Assembly: GCA_027257055.1 (NCBI GenBank)
Contig: JAPVLO010000574.1
Coordinates: 372,001 to 436,000 of the forward strand
Direction: 5' to 3'
DNA length: 64,000 nt
Source: Cephalopachus bancanus
Lineage: Eukaryota > Chordata > Mammalia > Primates > Tarsiidae
A program made the position numbers and the translations under genes. The notes under the pieces are model-generated. The model saw only the letters and a list, made by a program, of their open reading frames with translations, made no database searches and was not told the origin of the DNA. Positions 1 through 13,212 of this stretch are shown here, one piece after another. Positions within the stretch are counted from its first letter, which is position 1, and each line of letters begins with the position of its first letter.

Positions 1-802
1 ATCTCCTAGGCATTCCCAGTAGGTAGCTTTGGGGGGGATCCTTGACTTCCCTGTAGATAGGGCCCGTTCTACTGGAACATTAAGTCCCCACCCGCTCCCC
101 GTCTGGGCAGGCTATAACTTTTGTAATTACAAGTTTCATGACTTTTCCAGTCCTTGACCAATGTATGATATCTTAGGTCTTGTAAATTTCCTTTATTCTA
201 GGCAAGGTTGATTGACACTATGAGGTACCTGGCACCAGGAAGTCTGTTCCTAAAAAGACAAAGTTGGCAAAGTTAATTTTTACTTAAAGTGTGCATTTCT
301 CCAAAAACATAGCTTCTACTTTCTCATCATTGTATTAAGATTTAGGAATAAGAGTAAAAAAATGCATTTCCCGCTCTAGGCCTGTCCTTTCATCAAACAA
401 CTTCTGGGAAAATAAATCTCAAAACATCATATAGAATTTTTTATTTAATCATTCAAAGTGGTAGCTTAGTTTTTGGAGGGAAAAATTAGCACACCCATGC
501 TCTCCTTAAAACAATTCTATATTTGTCAAGTTTCTGAACACTTACTCATACTCAGCCTGGGTTAATGTTATCAGCCTCCATCATAAATATTGACCCAATT
601 TCTCTCCTATGATTCCTTATTTAAATAGTTTCACATCCAAGGAATATAAACCTTCAATAGACTTCTGTATAAACAGAATTTTTAAAGGAGTGAAAAATGA
701 AATAATGATGCCCAAATATTTAAATATGTAAGACTGTATTTCTCCTGATTCTAGAAGAAATTCTGTAAGCTTCACTAGATTTTCTTTTATTTTGGTATAA
801 AT
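1..802. other. No gene or recognised repeat
   Basis: AT-rich sequence with no long reading frame and no repeat family that I recognise. It lies beyond the 3' end of FAM133A. Confidence 0.5.
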
Positions 803-1145
803 GTTCTTGACATGTGTTACAAAATGAACATTGAAAATATTATTCTAAGTGAAAGAAGCCAGTCACAAAAGACCCTATTTTGTATTATTTCATTCATATG
901 AAATGTCCAGAACAGAAAAACTTACGGAGACAAATTATACTAGTAGTTGCTTAGGGCTGGCAAGGCTGAATGGGGTGGGGGCAGAGAGCATAAAGGATAT
1001 GAAGTTTTGGGGGTGATTAAAGCGTTCTGACATTGTGCTTCTGCTTGCATAAATTTGTAAATATACTAAAAAACATTGTATACTTCAAAGAGGTGGCTTT
1101 TATGGAATATGAATTATATCTCAGTCAAGCTGTTATTAAAAACAA
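803..1145 (+). mobile_element. L1M-type LINE, 3' end fragment
   Basis: It shows the usual order of an old L1M 3' end: the GTGAAAGAAGCCAGTCACAAAAG block, a 'tagttgcttagggctgg' block, and a terminal 'tatctcagtcaagctgttattaaaaa' stretch close to the 'caataaagctgttaaaa' end. It is strongly diverged. The short frame at 1033-1242 is a shadow of it. Confidence 0.75.
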
Positions 1146-1424
1146 AGCAGGGAATTTATACCTAATATCTAGTACACTGCATTCATTCAGAGTCTGTTTT
1201 CTCCTAGGGCCTGATCAACTAATTCAATTTAATGAAAATTAGGAGCCACTCCTCATATCAAAACTCTGTGAACCATTATTGCAAGAAATAAAAGATGAAA
1301 TAGTGTCTATTTTTAAGGAGGTTAAAATTCAGTGTGTGTGGGGGAAAGTTACAATATAATGATAATGATGATGAGAAAGATAATAATAATAACGATAACA
1401 AGAAAGGGAGGAGGAGAAAAAAGA

Positions 1425-1660
1425 ACTAACATTTATTAACTATGTGCCAGGAACTGTGTTAAATGCTTTAAATGTTATTTCATCTCATTCTCATAAGAAT
1501 CCTAGCAATAAATACTATTATTTTTTCTGATTTTGTATATGAAGAGATTGAGTCCCATAGAGGTAAAATAACTTATTTAGGGTCACATATCAAGAAATGG
1601 CAGAATGACAATTACAACCCAGTGTTTAGCTAAGAGCCAGGGCTCTTAACAACTAGAGTC
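1425..1660 (-). mobile_element. MIR SINE (antisense)
   Basis: It reads like the MIR complement: ACATTTATTAACTATGTGCC, then CATTTGTATATGAAGAGATTGAG-like and TAACTTATTTAGGGTCACA blocks, then 'agagccagggctcttaac'. It follows a (GAT/AAT)-rich stretch at 1361-1395. Confidence 0.85.
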
Positions 1661-2760
1661 CATATGTATACAAAATACATAATATAAAGCAAGTTAAGGT
1701 TAAGTGCCATGAAAAGAGTCAAGAAAAATTGCTAAAGCCATTTGATAAAATAATACAGTTTGAAGCTCAGAAAGGAATGAGGATGTCAGTTCAGCTCTAA
1801 ATTTCATAAGTGTTCTTGAATGTTTGACTATAATTTTCATGAGGGATGAAGTAGCTACAAACCAGAATCTCAGATTAAATATTAATTTTTTTGTAAAGTA
1901 AATACTGTCAAATGGAAATAACTACAGAATATCCCAGTGTCAAATGAAAACTTTCTCCTCAAAATAAATTTATGATTATCAAGGAAGTTTTTAAAAGACA
2001 TAAAGAATCCCAAATTGCATTTGCTCTCCTTATTGCCAATCTAAACCTTCATTTTCAGCCCGAGATGTTTCAAATTCTTCTTTTTGTGCTCAAAATTAAA
2101 TCCTTCGTTTAGAGTGTATTTATTTTTCTCACCTCTTGTCTTCTTTCTTATTGTCTTTCTCACTGCTTCATTTCCCATAGCCAAAGCTAGTTGAATGCTA
2201 CAGCTAAAGCTATTTTCCTTACAAATTACATAAAGCAAATTGCTAGTAACAACTTTGGTGCTTTCCATATAGGAATAAAATTATTTTGCTTTCAATCTGG
2301 AGGCAACATATTAAATGCTCACCTAAATCTATTTATTCTATTGTCTTCCATAAATTTCTATAGCACTTTTCTCTACCATAACTTCTATATTTACTCTAAA
2401 AAATACCATTTTTCTTCTTTACCAAGTCATTTTTGAGTGCTTTTTAAATGTCTTTCTCAAACACTTTAGAACATTGTTTTGACTATAATCAAAGGAATAA
2501 TGTAGTTTTATTATCTAGACAGTCAGTAGTGCTGATAAGCAAGAAATATTATGGTGGACCACCCTCTTCCTCAGTCATTATGCAAAAACCAATGCAAACA
2601 AAATTACTATTTCCTTCTACTATGGCATAAATGATCACTTCTGGGTTAACCTGCAGATTACAAGAATATGTGATAGAGGACAAGTGACTTAATTTTATGT
2701 CAATAATGAAATAGACATCTTAGAATTCTGTATTATTGGACAGGTTAGTTAGGTGACTCC
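1661..2760. other. No gene seen
   Basis: AT-rich DNA with only short overlapping frames on both strands and no recognisable protein family or repeat. Confidence 0.45.
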
Positions 2761-2769
2761 ATGAAAATC

Positions 2770-3053
2770 AAACAAACAAAAGACCCAAAAACCTCAGTGG
2801 CTTAACACATAAGTTTATTTCTCATTCACAAAAAGTCCACTGCAAGTCCATCAGAACTCCAGGACAGGTCCCTTCTAAAAAGGTACGAGGTGGCATCCAT
2901 CTTGTAGGTGTGTCATTTAGAGCACACTGCTTTCAGGTCACTGTGACAGGTAAAGAGAGAGCTAGAGGGTCATGCAGGAATTTTCACTGTTCCAATATGG
3001 AATGGAACATCACTTCTGTTCTTCTGTTTACAATCCCTCTGCTACAATGGCAT
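2770..3053. repeat. Old interspersed repeat, family not assigned
   Basis: The pattern 'cctcagtggcttaacacataagtttatttctcattcac' followed by a 'ccatcttgtaggtg' block and a 'ggaacatcacttctgttc' block is a common mammalian interspersed-repeat layout. I recognise the type but cannot name the family with confidence. Confidence 0.5.
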
Positions 3054-3093
3054 GGCCTAACCACAAGAAGCTGGGCCTAACCACAAGAAGCTG
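3054..3093. repeat. 20-bp perfect tandem duplication
   Basis: The unit GGCCTAACCACAAGAAGCTG occurs twice in a row without a mismatch (3054-3073 and 3074-3093). It lies at the edge of the interspersed repeat, just before the dinucleotide array. Confidence 0.95.
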
Positions 3094-3105
3094 GAAAGTT
3101 AATGG

Positions 3106-3106
<1 letters not shown>

Positions 3107-3191
<85 letters not shown>
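3107..3191. repeat. Compound (TG)n(TA)n microsatellite
   Basis: About 22 TG units pass directly into a TA-rich alternating run. Both halves are alternating purine-pyrimidine DNA and therefore prone to non-B structure. The short frames over it are low-complexity artefacts. Confidence 0.97.
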
Positions 3192-3197
<6 letters not shown>

Positions 3198-4700
3198 TGT
3201 AAATGTTTTTGCCGTATTCTACAAATAATATAAGCTTTTAAAAAACATTTTAATGAACAACAATTTTGAAAAGCTCTATATGGATACAAAATATCCATTA
3301 AATGTAATTGGTTTTTTTATCACCATATACATATAGATATATTTTTAGGAAAAAGTTAAAGTTATGAACCTCAAAGTTGATCTAGCATGGCATTACTATA
3401 ATGTTCCAAGAACCCTACTGAGAAATACCAGTATGTCCACTGCAAAAATATGGCAAGCCAACATGTCATTTCTCTACTAGATTTTTTTATCTTCATAGTT
3501 TTACTTGTGATTCAAGGGAGCTGAGATAAAATCAGCTATTTAAAAACAATAGCCATTGAGCCTCTCATCATGCCAAAATACTTTGTACCTATGATATTAC
3601 AACATCCTCTGTAATAGGTGATTTTTTGAGACATGAATTTATAATTGATGTTATTCCAATATATAAAAGTGTAAATTAAAAATAAAATTTCAACTAACTT
3701 TAACATTTGTGATAAAAGTTAATCAGTAACACACACAAGGCACCAAATCTTAATAAAATATGGACACAGGAAGATCAATGATGTCATTATAACGTACATT
3801 TAACTTCTATTTTAATTCAATTGTAATGCTTAAGACAACAAACTTTTAAACAGCATACTTACTAAGATTTTGGCAGTAGTTTTACATAACGAGACATACA
3901 GCATACTAGAGGTCTGGCACTCAACTTGCGTACAGTAAACCGGCTTCAATATGAAGGCATTAAATATTTTCAAAAAACCTTCTTTTCACATGCGAAATAT
4001 TTTGTCAAGTGTGCAGTTAAACACAGTAATGAAATTAATATAGCAAGATTAAGAAACTACAAACTTGAAACTTGTATCTTAAGCATAAATCATATTTTCA
4101 AAAATTACTGGTTATATAGAATATCGCTGGATAATCAAAACTTAATAGTATAAAACATGCAAACAAGTTTCAGAATCTTTCTTAATCAAAAAATATCAGG
4201 GTCTGTTTAAAATGATTCCCCTCCAAAAGGTATCAAAGTTAATTCAAGTCATGTAGTATTCCAATCCTAAATATGATTCAGTACTATAGTGAATAGTGCT
4301 GAGGTGGAGGTAAATTTCAGAGCTATGGGGGCTTACATATTCTGTAAACTGCTGGCTTTCTTGTTCACTTGAAGCAGCATACAACAACATCCAGTAATTT
4401 CATTAAGTAAGAAAAGAATGGCTGCTGCACTGGCAAAAAATAGGATGTGTAAGGATCAAAGGCACACTATTCAGGTAGCCAAAGTGATTAGGAAATACTT
4501 CTCCCTCCCACCCCGAAAGCCCTTTCTCCGTGTAAACAAAAGTTCTTTAAGGAAAAAAATAAAATAAATGAAACTTATCTACGAAATTAAGGATTTTTAA
4601 ACATCAAAGTTAAGTCTTTGCTTCAAAAATGTCAGCTATAATCATCTGGATATTTCTGATTATATTTTAAAGATGCATCCAAATTAGATAGATTTAACCT
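3192..4700. other. Region 3' of FAM133A, no gene seen
   Basis: AT-rich DNA without a family that I recognise. If FAM133A uses a poly(A) site more distal than 4722, part of this stretch would be 3' UTR. Confidence 0.4.
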
Positions 4701-4721
4701 TAGATACATTTTTTGGTCAAA

Positions 4722-4727
4722 TTTATT
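4722..4727 (-). terminator. FAM133A: Candidate poly(A) signal of FAM133A
   Basis: The minus strand reads AATAAA here, about 300 bases past the FAM133A stop codon. It is the first canonical hexamer found downstream. Use of this site is inferred. Confidence 0.35.
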
Positions 4728-5027
4728 ATGTAAAACATTTTACTTAATTTCAAACATTTTAACCACTATTATGACAACAGAGTTTCAGCTCCCAGAGGAA
4801 TTAACAACTGGAAGGAAAGACAAACAAACAAAACCATATATCTAAGCTGCAGGCAACAATTATGGCCCTTTCTGGCACAGTGGCATTTGACTGGCAACTC
4901 AGTCTAGGAATAATTCTACTAACATAGGGAAACTCATGCATTTGGTTAATATGCCCTATTTTCACAGTTGAAGCTTCCTTTGACTTTGCTTTTTTAAAAT
5001 ATGGAAATCTTGCTTTTTTTCTTGATG

Positions 5028-5831
<804 letters not shown>

Positions 5832-5839
5832 TTAAGATT

Positions 5840-5869
5840 TCATCTACTGGTGTACCAAACAGGCTCCAT
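5840..5869 (-). other. Nine-codon upstream ORF in the FAM133A coding exon
   Basis: Immediately after the predicted 3' splice site the minus strand has an ATG followed by GAG CCT GTT TGG TAC and three further sense codons before TGA. It ends 71 bases before the FAM133A ATG and does not overlap it. Such a uORF could damp translation (inference). Its -3 base depends on the upstream exon joined at the splice site. Confidence 0.5.
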
Positions 5870-5870
5870 T

Positions 5871-5890
5871 CTGTGAGAGAAAGAGATGAA
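5871..5890 (-). other. FAM133A: 3' splice acceptor of the FAM133A coding exon
   Basis: On the minus strand a pyrimidine-rich run ends in TTTCTCTCACAG at 5871, a strong acceptor 102 bases before the FAM133A start codon. The coding exon would begin at 5870. This agrees with the human gene, in which the whole coding region lies in the last exon and the upstream exons are noncoding. Confidence 0.7.
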
Positions 5891-6454
5891 ATTATTATAA
5901 AACATCCTTAATATATGACAAATTATCACAAAAGCTTAATTGTTCATTGCTTATCACATACTACAGTAGAAATTTCCATAATATGATGCCTTGAGATGAA
6001 ATGGTATATACATTTAAGATTTGTGCATATTACAGACACTGAGGCATAAATATAATATAAATTAAACAGGTTTTATATATGTCAAGTAAGATTCTAACAG
6101 GTCGCTAAAATGTTGAACAATTTTCTTTTGTATTTTATGAGACATACCTGTTTTCCCTTCTTTCATTCCTGCTTTATATGATATATATAGAGAATTTTAT
6201 CTAGCTAAAATTTGCGCCAAGCAAACCTCCAGTTTAAAAAAGTGCAGCATAATCCACTCCACTCCTTTTGACAGAAATGTGAAAGTCATACTTGAAAAAT
6301 CCTTCTGTCTCAACTCTCACATCCAATCCCTTCCTAAATCCTGCTGTTTAAACCTCTATAGTAGCCCTTATACATCCATTCACTTCTCCCCAAATATAAT
6401 GCCATCAACTTAGTCCATGCCACCATCATCTCTCACTTGAATTATTAATCTCTG

Positions 6455-6640
6455 GCATCTATTTAGTGTTATCTGTCAGGGACTTCTTAGTGTGTGCAAC
6501 AGATATCTCATTTATTCTCTGGGCTAAACCTATGAATTTGGCTCTGTTATTCCTATTTCGCAGATGGAAAAACTGAGTATAAAAATTTTTAGTATACCTT
6601 GTGTAAAGTAACAGGACTAATAAATGGCAAAAACAGGATT
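6455..6640 (-). mobile_element. MIR SINE (antisense)
   Basis: A diverged complement of MIR: 'ctctgttattcctatttcgcagatggaaaaactgag' followed by 'gtaaagtaacaggactaataaatggc' matches the conserved MIR core. Confidence 0.65.
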
Positions 6641-7189
6641 TAAAATTAATGATAATAAAGCCTAAAGAACAAGAGGGCAAGAGGAAAGAGGCAAGGTTGC
6701 ATAGATAGGAAGAAGCTTGATTGTAGAAGATTTCTTAGGTCATTTTAAAATCTAGAATTTGCCCCATAGTTGTAAAAGAGCCAATAGAGTATTTTAAAAA
6801 GAAGAGAAAGAGGATCAGACATATCATATAGTTTTCTGTCGGTCTCCATCTTGACACTTGCCCTTTAAGTCAAACTAACATAACCATCATAAGCTCAGTG
6901 TTACAGACATTTCAATGACTACTGGTGATAGCTTTCTATATTTGATTTGCTGTGTTATTGATCTTCTTCTCCTTTCTCTTCAGTTCTGTCTACCTCCTCT
7001 TAGGTATTTCTGTCATTTTCATTCTTACTCCTACTCTAAAAACCTGTCAAATATCATTGTGCCCCTGATTTGACTATCAGAAGCACTTAAGAACTTTAGT
7101 TCATATTCAACTTGCAGCTTCTTTCTGCTGCTTGACACATAATCCATTCTAATATCAGTTCCTTGAGATCTATTCCTGACATCAGCCAG

Positions 7190-8870
7190 AAAAATAGGAA
7201 AAGGCCAGTTCACAAAGGTTTTCTATGCTACGCTAAGGATGTTGTAATTTATCCTTTGGCACTTACAGTGAAGCTAATATATAAATACTGTTTTAAGCAC
7301 AAGTGTGATATGGTCATATTTGTGTATTTCACATCTATTTATAGAGTGAAAGATGAATTAGAGTCAGGTAATACTGAAGGCAAAGAGACAATTTAAATAT
7401 TCACACAGACAAAAACTAAAGTCTGAACTAAAATAGTAACATTGTAAACAAAAAGAGAGGGAAATATATGAGCTATATTGAAGAGAGTCTACTGAATTTA
7501 ATAACCAATTTGATACAAAAAGTGAGAGAGAGAAAGAAATCTAGGGCAAGGCTCTGACTCGAGACATCAGATAAAAGGCAATGCCAATGACTAGGTAATA
7601 TAGGAAATGGCACAGACTTTTAGGAAAGGTTCTAGATTCCATTTGGACTCATACAATTTGAAGTTTTTGTGAGACATCTAAATAAACATGCATGTTAGGA
7701 AATTGGATATATGGGTATGACACTTTGGAAAGTGATCTGAGTTAGAGAGATAGGATTTGCAGTCACTGAGTGATGGCTAAAGTCATGAGAGAAAATTAAG
7801 TTACTTTGAAAGAGGATTTCAAATGATAAAGGGTTTGACATTGGATCAAATTGAACACCACTATGCAAGGGGTTGGCACAGGAAGTAAAGCCTACAAAGA
7901 GTACTTGAGGAAATTAGCCAGAGTGGTAAAAGCTAGACTGGTATCAAAAATCAAAGTAAGAGTCACAGAAAGATAGGGAGGATAAAGTTTCAAGGTGAGG
8001 GCACGAATCCTCATGACTCAGTAAAGTTTACATTTTCTACAATCAGCAGGTATTAATGTTACCTTTGAAACATCCAGTAAAAAGAAATAAAACATATCGT
8101 AGACTTAACAATACTAAATGAAGCATATAGGTCAAGGAAAATAAGATCTGAAAATATCCATTATGCTTAGCTATTAAAAAGTCATTAGTACCTTTGCTAA
8201 TGCTATTTCAATTAAATAGTGAGGGCAAAAGCCGTATGACAGTGGTTAAAGACTAAGTGGGAGGTGAGAAAACACAGACATAGAATATACATCCTCAGTT
8301 GAGAAGGAACGCGATAAGAAGACAATTATAATGAGGATGCAGAATTAAAGAAAATACTTTTTTGTTCCTTATTTTTAGCATGGAAGAAACTTGGGCATAT
8401 TCATAGGGCATCTAGAAGGATAAAGTACACAGAGAAAAAGTTTTGAAAAGATAAGTAACAGAGAATATAACTTATGTGGCAAGATCTTAGAAGATACAGA
8501 AAAGAATGAAATTAAACTCAGAGGTAGAGGCACCTCTTTTTCCTAAAGCAAAAGCAAAGAATAAAGAAAGGGTATGGATGCAGTGTTTTGGGGAGGGTGG
8601 TAGGAGGTGAAAGGGAAAAAGTTTAAGAGCTTTTTGCCAAGTAGCCTTTATTTTCACTAAATGATAAGTGCCAAGGTCATCTGCTAAGATTAAGATAGCA
8701 TAGGAATTTTAAGACTAGTCATTAAAATTTGGAATAACAGCAGAGAGGAATGGGAGAGGGCACCGACATCAGATTAATGCTATGAAAGGCCTTCAAAAGT
8801 GCAAAATCCGTGTGTTTCGTTCCCAGAAGATAAATCACACTGAGAAAAGAGAAGAAGTAACACCAACAGG
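7190..8870 (-). mobile_element. L2-type LINE remnant (antisense)
   Basis: The plus strand has the order of an antisense L2: 'gtgagacatctaaataaacatgcatgttagg' then 'ttggatatatgggtatg', 'agtcatgagagaaaattaag' and an 'acaccaacagggtctc' tail. These correspond to the complement of L2 reverse-transcriptase coding DNA. No frame survives. Confidence 0.6.
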
Positions 8871-8910
8871 GTCTCTTGCTCAAACACTCTTTGTTTCAAA
8901 AGTATTGTGG

Positions 8911-9205
8911 TGCCGGGCTCGGTGGCTCAGCCTGTAATCCCAGCACTTTGGGAGGCCAAGGTGAGTGGATTGCCTGAGCATGCAGGTTCGAGACCCGCCT
9001 GGGCAACTTGGTGAGACCTCATCTCTACAATAAATCAAAAATTAGCAGGGCGTGATAGCGTGCGCCTATAGTTCCAGCTACTTGGAAGGCTGAAGTGAAA
9101 GGATTGCCGGATCCCAGCAGGTCGAGGCTGCAGTGGCTGGGAGCGGCCACTGCACTCCAGTCTGGGTGACAGAGTGACACTCCAACTCAAAAAAAAAAGA
9201 AAAAA
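8911..9205 (+). mobile_element. Alu dimer, full length
   Basis: It starts GCCGGGCTCGGTGGCTCAGC and ends in an A-rich tail with one G interruption. It is flanked by AAAAGTATTGTGG target-site duplications (8898-8910 and about 9206-9218). It belongs to the form that keeps GGGCAACTTGG in the left arm. Confidence 0.97.
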
Positions 9206-9374
9206 AAAAGTATTGTGGCTTACCTTCTCTGTTTCTGTTATAGAATAATAAAAAAAAACCTTGATTCTCTGTATCTTTACTAATTTCTATATGCTAAAAT
9301 TATTTAAGACTACTTGTAAAATATGACAACCATGCTGGTAATCTGCATGCTATAATATTTGTTCATCGAATCTT

Positions 9375-9740
9375 ACAACAATTCTTTTTTGATCATCTAT
9401 CATGTGTTAGACATTATATTAGATGCTATGGAGATTATGGTCTCATAATTGTAATAGTCATTACAGAAATATCAAACAAATGAGTATATAATTATAATCA
9501 TTATCGGAAAGATGAAGGAAAAGTACAGGATGCTATGGCAGGTATAATGAGGGACCTAATTCAGAAGGGAAGGTCAGGTCTGAGATATAATGTGAGACCT
9601 AGTGGATAAGCCAAAACTAGCTAGATGAAGGGGTTAAACAGGATGAGGGTAATACAAAAACCAAAATTGATTGAATGTTCCAAACAGAAGAAATATCAGA
9701 TGCTAGGGCCTTAAGGTGAAAAGGCTGAATACCATGCAAA
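9375..9740 (-). mobile_element. L2-type LINE remnant (antisense)
   Basis: The 'atctatcatgtgttagacattatattagatgctatgg' start and the later 'gagacctagtggataag' and 'gatgctagggccttaagg' blocks are the diverged layout of a common antisense L2 3' region. Confidence 0.55.
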
Positions 9741-11035
9741 ATATTTGCATTGTTAAACTGCTATAAACTAGTCATCATCTCAATTTTCCTTCTGAAAGTA
9801 ATTATATTTACACCATTGGTCATTGACTATACTCAGATAATAGTCAATATGAATCTAATTTAGTTGAAAACATATTTTAATATTTCATAGTCTAGTTTCT
9901 ATCATAAATATTACCAAACAACTTATTTTAGAGACCTTTTCTATTCTACAAATCACTTCATTGAATTTTCAGTCAATGTATAATTGTGCATGAATTCTAA
10001 CAAACACATGAACTTGAGTGGAAAATATTTTTTGAAATAATTGATGATTCCTCTGAGACTTAATCTGAAGCACCCAACTCTTCTGCAAATGTCTGGGCAT
10101 TTGAATGAGGCCCCTATTAAAAAAGAAAAACTTTAATGCTTTTAGTTCATATTAGCTCACGTAAGTTTAACTACCATGCTGCTGAAATAAATGTCTATTA
10201 GAAAGTTACTTGAAGGATTGTGTGTATTCAATTATAAAAACATGTAGTATCCTAGACACGCATATACAAAGAAATGCATCTATAAAATTATAAAATCATA
10301 ATAGTCTGCACATATAAAATGATAACAAACTGCACATATAACAATACCTTTAGTAAGTTTCACCATTTCACACTGGATGATAATATAGAGAACAACTATA
10401 GTGCAATCTAATTCACAGTACAAATAGATGTGTATGGATAAATTTAATAAGCGTTAATAATTTCCTAAAAACACTTCACTCTAGCCAGGGTGGGTAATAA
10501 GATATCCTTTCTAATAAATAAAAGCCAAGCATGAACACATCCTATTCTGGTTGTTAACATGACTTGTTCTGAAGGAGAATTTATTGCTTTTCTCTTGACT
10601 AGAATGAACTTGCTGGAAAACTGTGCTGTGCTGAAACCATTCTTCTTATGTGAATTCCATCCAGCATAGTTCTGTCACAAAGAATTCACCATTCTAGGGA
10701 AAAGGTGTAGAATTTAAAATACAACTTCCTCTTTCTTCCCTCTACAGAATTATAAAATGACTAAGGAACTGTCTCTACCATCTTAAGGATGATACCAGAA
10801 AGCCTACAGCAGTAACAAAATATTGTAGATGCATATGATAAAACAGAAAAGAATGGCTATGAGAGGACAGGAGCTTCAAGTGTAAATTTTAGTCAAGGTC
10901 TGCTTTAAAGAAACAAACATTTCACCCTCTAATTTATCTTAAGATAGTAATACATTTTGGATTTTTATTCAGAAAAACAAATAATCATTATAGCTTACCT
11001 TTCATGCTAATAAAGTAATAATGTCTTTTTGGTAC

Positions 11036-12145
11036 CAGTTTTTAATTTTAAAAAGTTTTAGGTTTACAAAAAATTTGCTAGTATAGTACAGAGAATTCCT
11101 GTATCCCCTGCACCCACCTTCCCTTATGGTAAAATCTTACATTGACACAGAATATCTGCCACAACTCATGAACCAATACTGACACATTATTATTAACTAA
11201 AGTCAATTCTTTACTCAAAGTCCCATTGTTTTTTAGCTAATGTCCTTTTTCTGTTCCAGGAATTCACCTAGGATACCAATTCCAATTAGGCGTCTTGTCT
11301 CCTAGGCTCCTCTAGACTGCAGCAGTTCATCAGACTTTGTTTTTGATGACCTTGATTGTTTTGAGGTGTAACCACCAGGTATTTATTTTATAAAATGTTT
11401 TTAAATTTGGGTTTGTCTGTTGTTTTTGTTATAGCTAGACTTGGGTTATAATTTTGGGGGAGGAAGAATGTAAAAATATGGTACTATTCTTACCACATCC
11501 TATGGAGAGTGCATATTACTAACGTAATTTATCACTAATATTGTTAACTTTGATCACCTGACTGAGGGAGTATTTATCAGTTTTCTCTACGCAAAATTAC
11601 TCTTTCCATACTGCACTCTTTGGAAGGAAGTTACTATGTGCAGCTCACATTTAAGGAATAGAGAGCTATGTTTCACCTCCTTGATGAGGGCGTGCCCACA
11701 TAAATTATTTAGAATTCACATGTACAGGAGACTTGTCCATTAATTTATTTATTCAATGTTTATATCAGTATAAATATATGAGTATTAATTTTATACTTTG
11801 GGTAGTATTACAATATTACTTTATTTTGATGCCTATATTGCTCCAGATTTGGCCATTGGAAAGCTCTTTGAGTTAGCTCCTGTGTCCCTCTGACATAACT
11901 CCATTTTGTTTCTTAAGTTTTTGGTTCTTAAAAGATGCTCCAGGATCATTTTGTATAACTCCTGCATTATCCCTAGAATTAGACATTTTCACAAAGAGCC
12001 CTGGTTCTTTTTACTGTAGAATGATATTAGAAAACAAGTCCTTGGCACTAGGACAAAGGAACAGTCTCTATCAACTCTAGGTGTGCTCATTGCTATTGGA
12101 ATATTGTTGCTTCTAGGCTCTCTCAACAGATAGATCCAGAAAACA
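11036..12145 (-). mobile_element. L1M LINE, 3' region (antisense)
   Basis: Long stretch matching a well-known old-L1 antisense layout: 'gtttacaaaaaatttgctagtatagtacagagaattcctg', 'aatgtcctttttctgttccagg', 'gatgaccttgattgttttgaggtg', 'tttggccattggaaagctctttgag' and 'gtgctcattgctattgg'. It is 1.1 kb long and diverged but co-linear throughout. Confidence 0.8.
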
Positions 12146-12923
12146 TATAAAATGCTTGAATTCATTCAATCATATATTAGGTTTGAACTAAGTACTTGGC
12201 ACTGAGGTTATAGGGATGAATTACTTAGGAGTGGTTTACAGAACACTGTATTGACTATAACATGACATATAGGTGATAGGACTGAATCATCAGTAGAGTT
12301 CATCATGTTTATTTCTCAAGCTGTAGGCATGGACCTGTTCTGCACACATTTCTGAAATTGCTTGAAAGACTCAGAGTATAGTTTAAAGGAAAGAACAAAC
12401 TCACTCAGAAGAATTAAATTCTTAAGCTTTGTCCCTTTAGCATTTTATCCCAGTGGAGAAGCCACGGACAAAATAACAATAGTGTCTACACTGTCTGTGC
12501 CAATGCTTTGGAAAATCCTCCACAGAAAAACATTTAGACACATACATAACAAATTCAAATAGCCTTTTCCAAGAAGGTATTTGTTTTGTCAGTGTGTTTG
12601 GTATGTTTTGGATACTTACTAGCAATTTTCTTTTCTTCTTTTTTTTATTTTTCCCCCCCCCGAGAGGAAGAAAGGAAAGAAGGGAGGGAAAAAGGAGCTC
12701 ACTAGCAACTTTCTTGATTCTTCTTTGACAATAGATTTTGCTTTAGAATGCTGTGTTTAGATATGGTGATATATGAGTATATATGGTGCAACAAAAATAT
12801 CCTAGAGCCTTAAAAATTCCAGTCCTTCTATTCAAGAGGTCATCTTTCATAAGCCAAATCTAATTGAATACAAATTTCTTTCCATCTGTGTGACATGACT
12901 ACTTCTATAAAAATACATCTCCC
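12146..12923. other. No gene; short C9 and purine run
   Basis: Unassigned DNA. At 12653-12661 there is a run of nine C, followed by a GA-rich stretch to about 12697. The two short opposite frames at 12362-12625 have no recognisable family. Confidence 0.45.
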
Positions 12924-13212
12924 AGCCAGGCTCGGTGGCTCAGCCTGTAATCCCACGCCTTTGGGAGGCTGAGGTGAGTGGATTGCCTGAGCCCGTGGGT
13001 TCGAGACCCGCCTAGGCAGCGAGACCTCATCTCTACAATAAATCAAAAAAAAATCAGCCGGGCGTGGTAGCGCATGCCTGTAATTCTGGCTACTTGGAAG
13101 GCTGAGGTGGAAGGATCGCCGGAGCCCAGCAGGTCGAGGCTGCGGTGGCCGGGAGCGGCCACTGCACTCCAGTCTGGGTGACAGAGTGAGACTCCAACTA
13201 AAAAAAAAAAAA
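12924..13212 (+). mobile_element. Alu dimer, full length
   Basis: Flanked by AAAAATACATCTCCC duplications (12909-12923 and 13213-13227), so the ends are well fixed. It belongs to the form with the shortened GGGCAGCGAGACC left arm and a CACGCCTTTGGG block. Confidence 0.97.
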
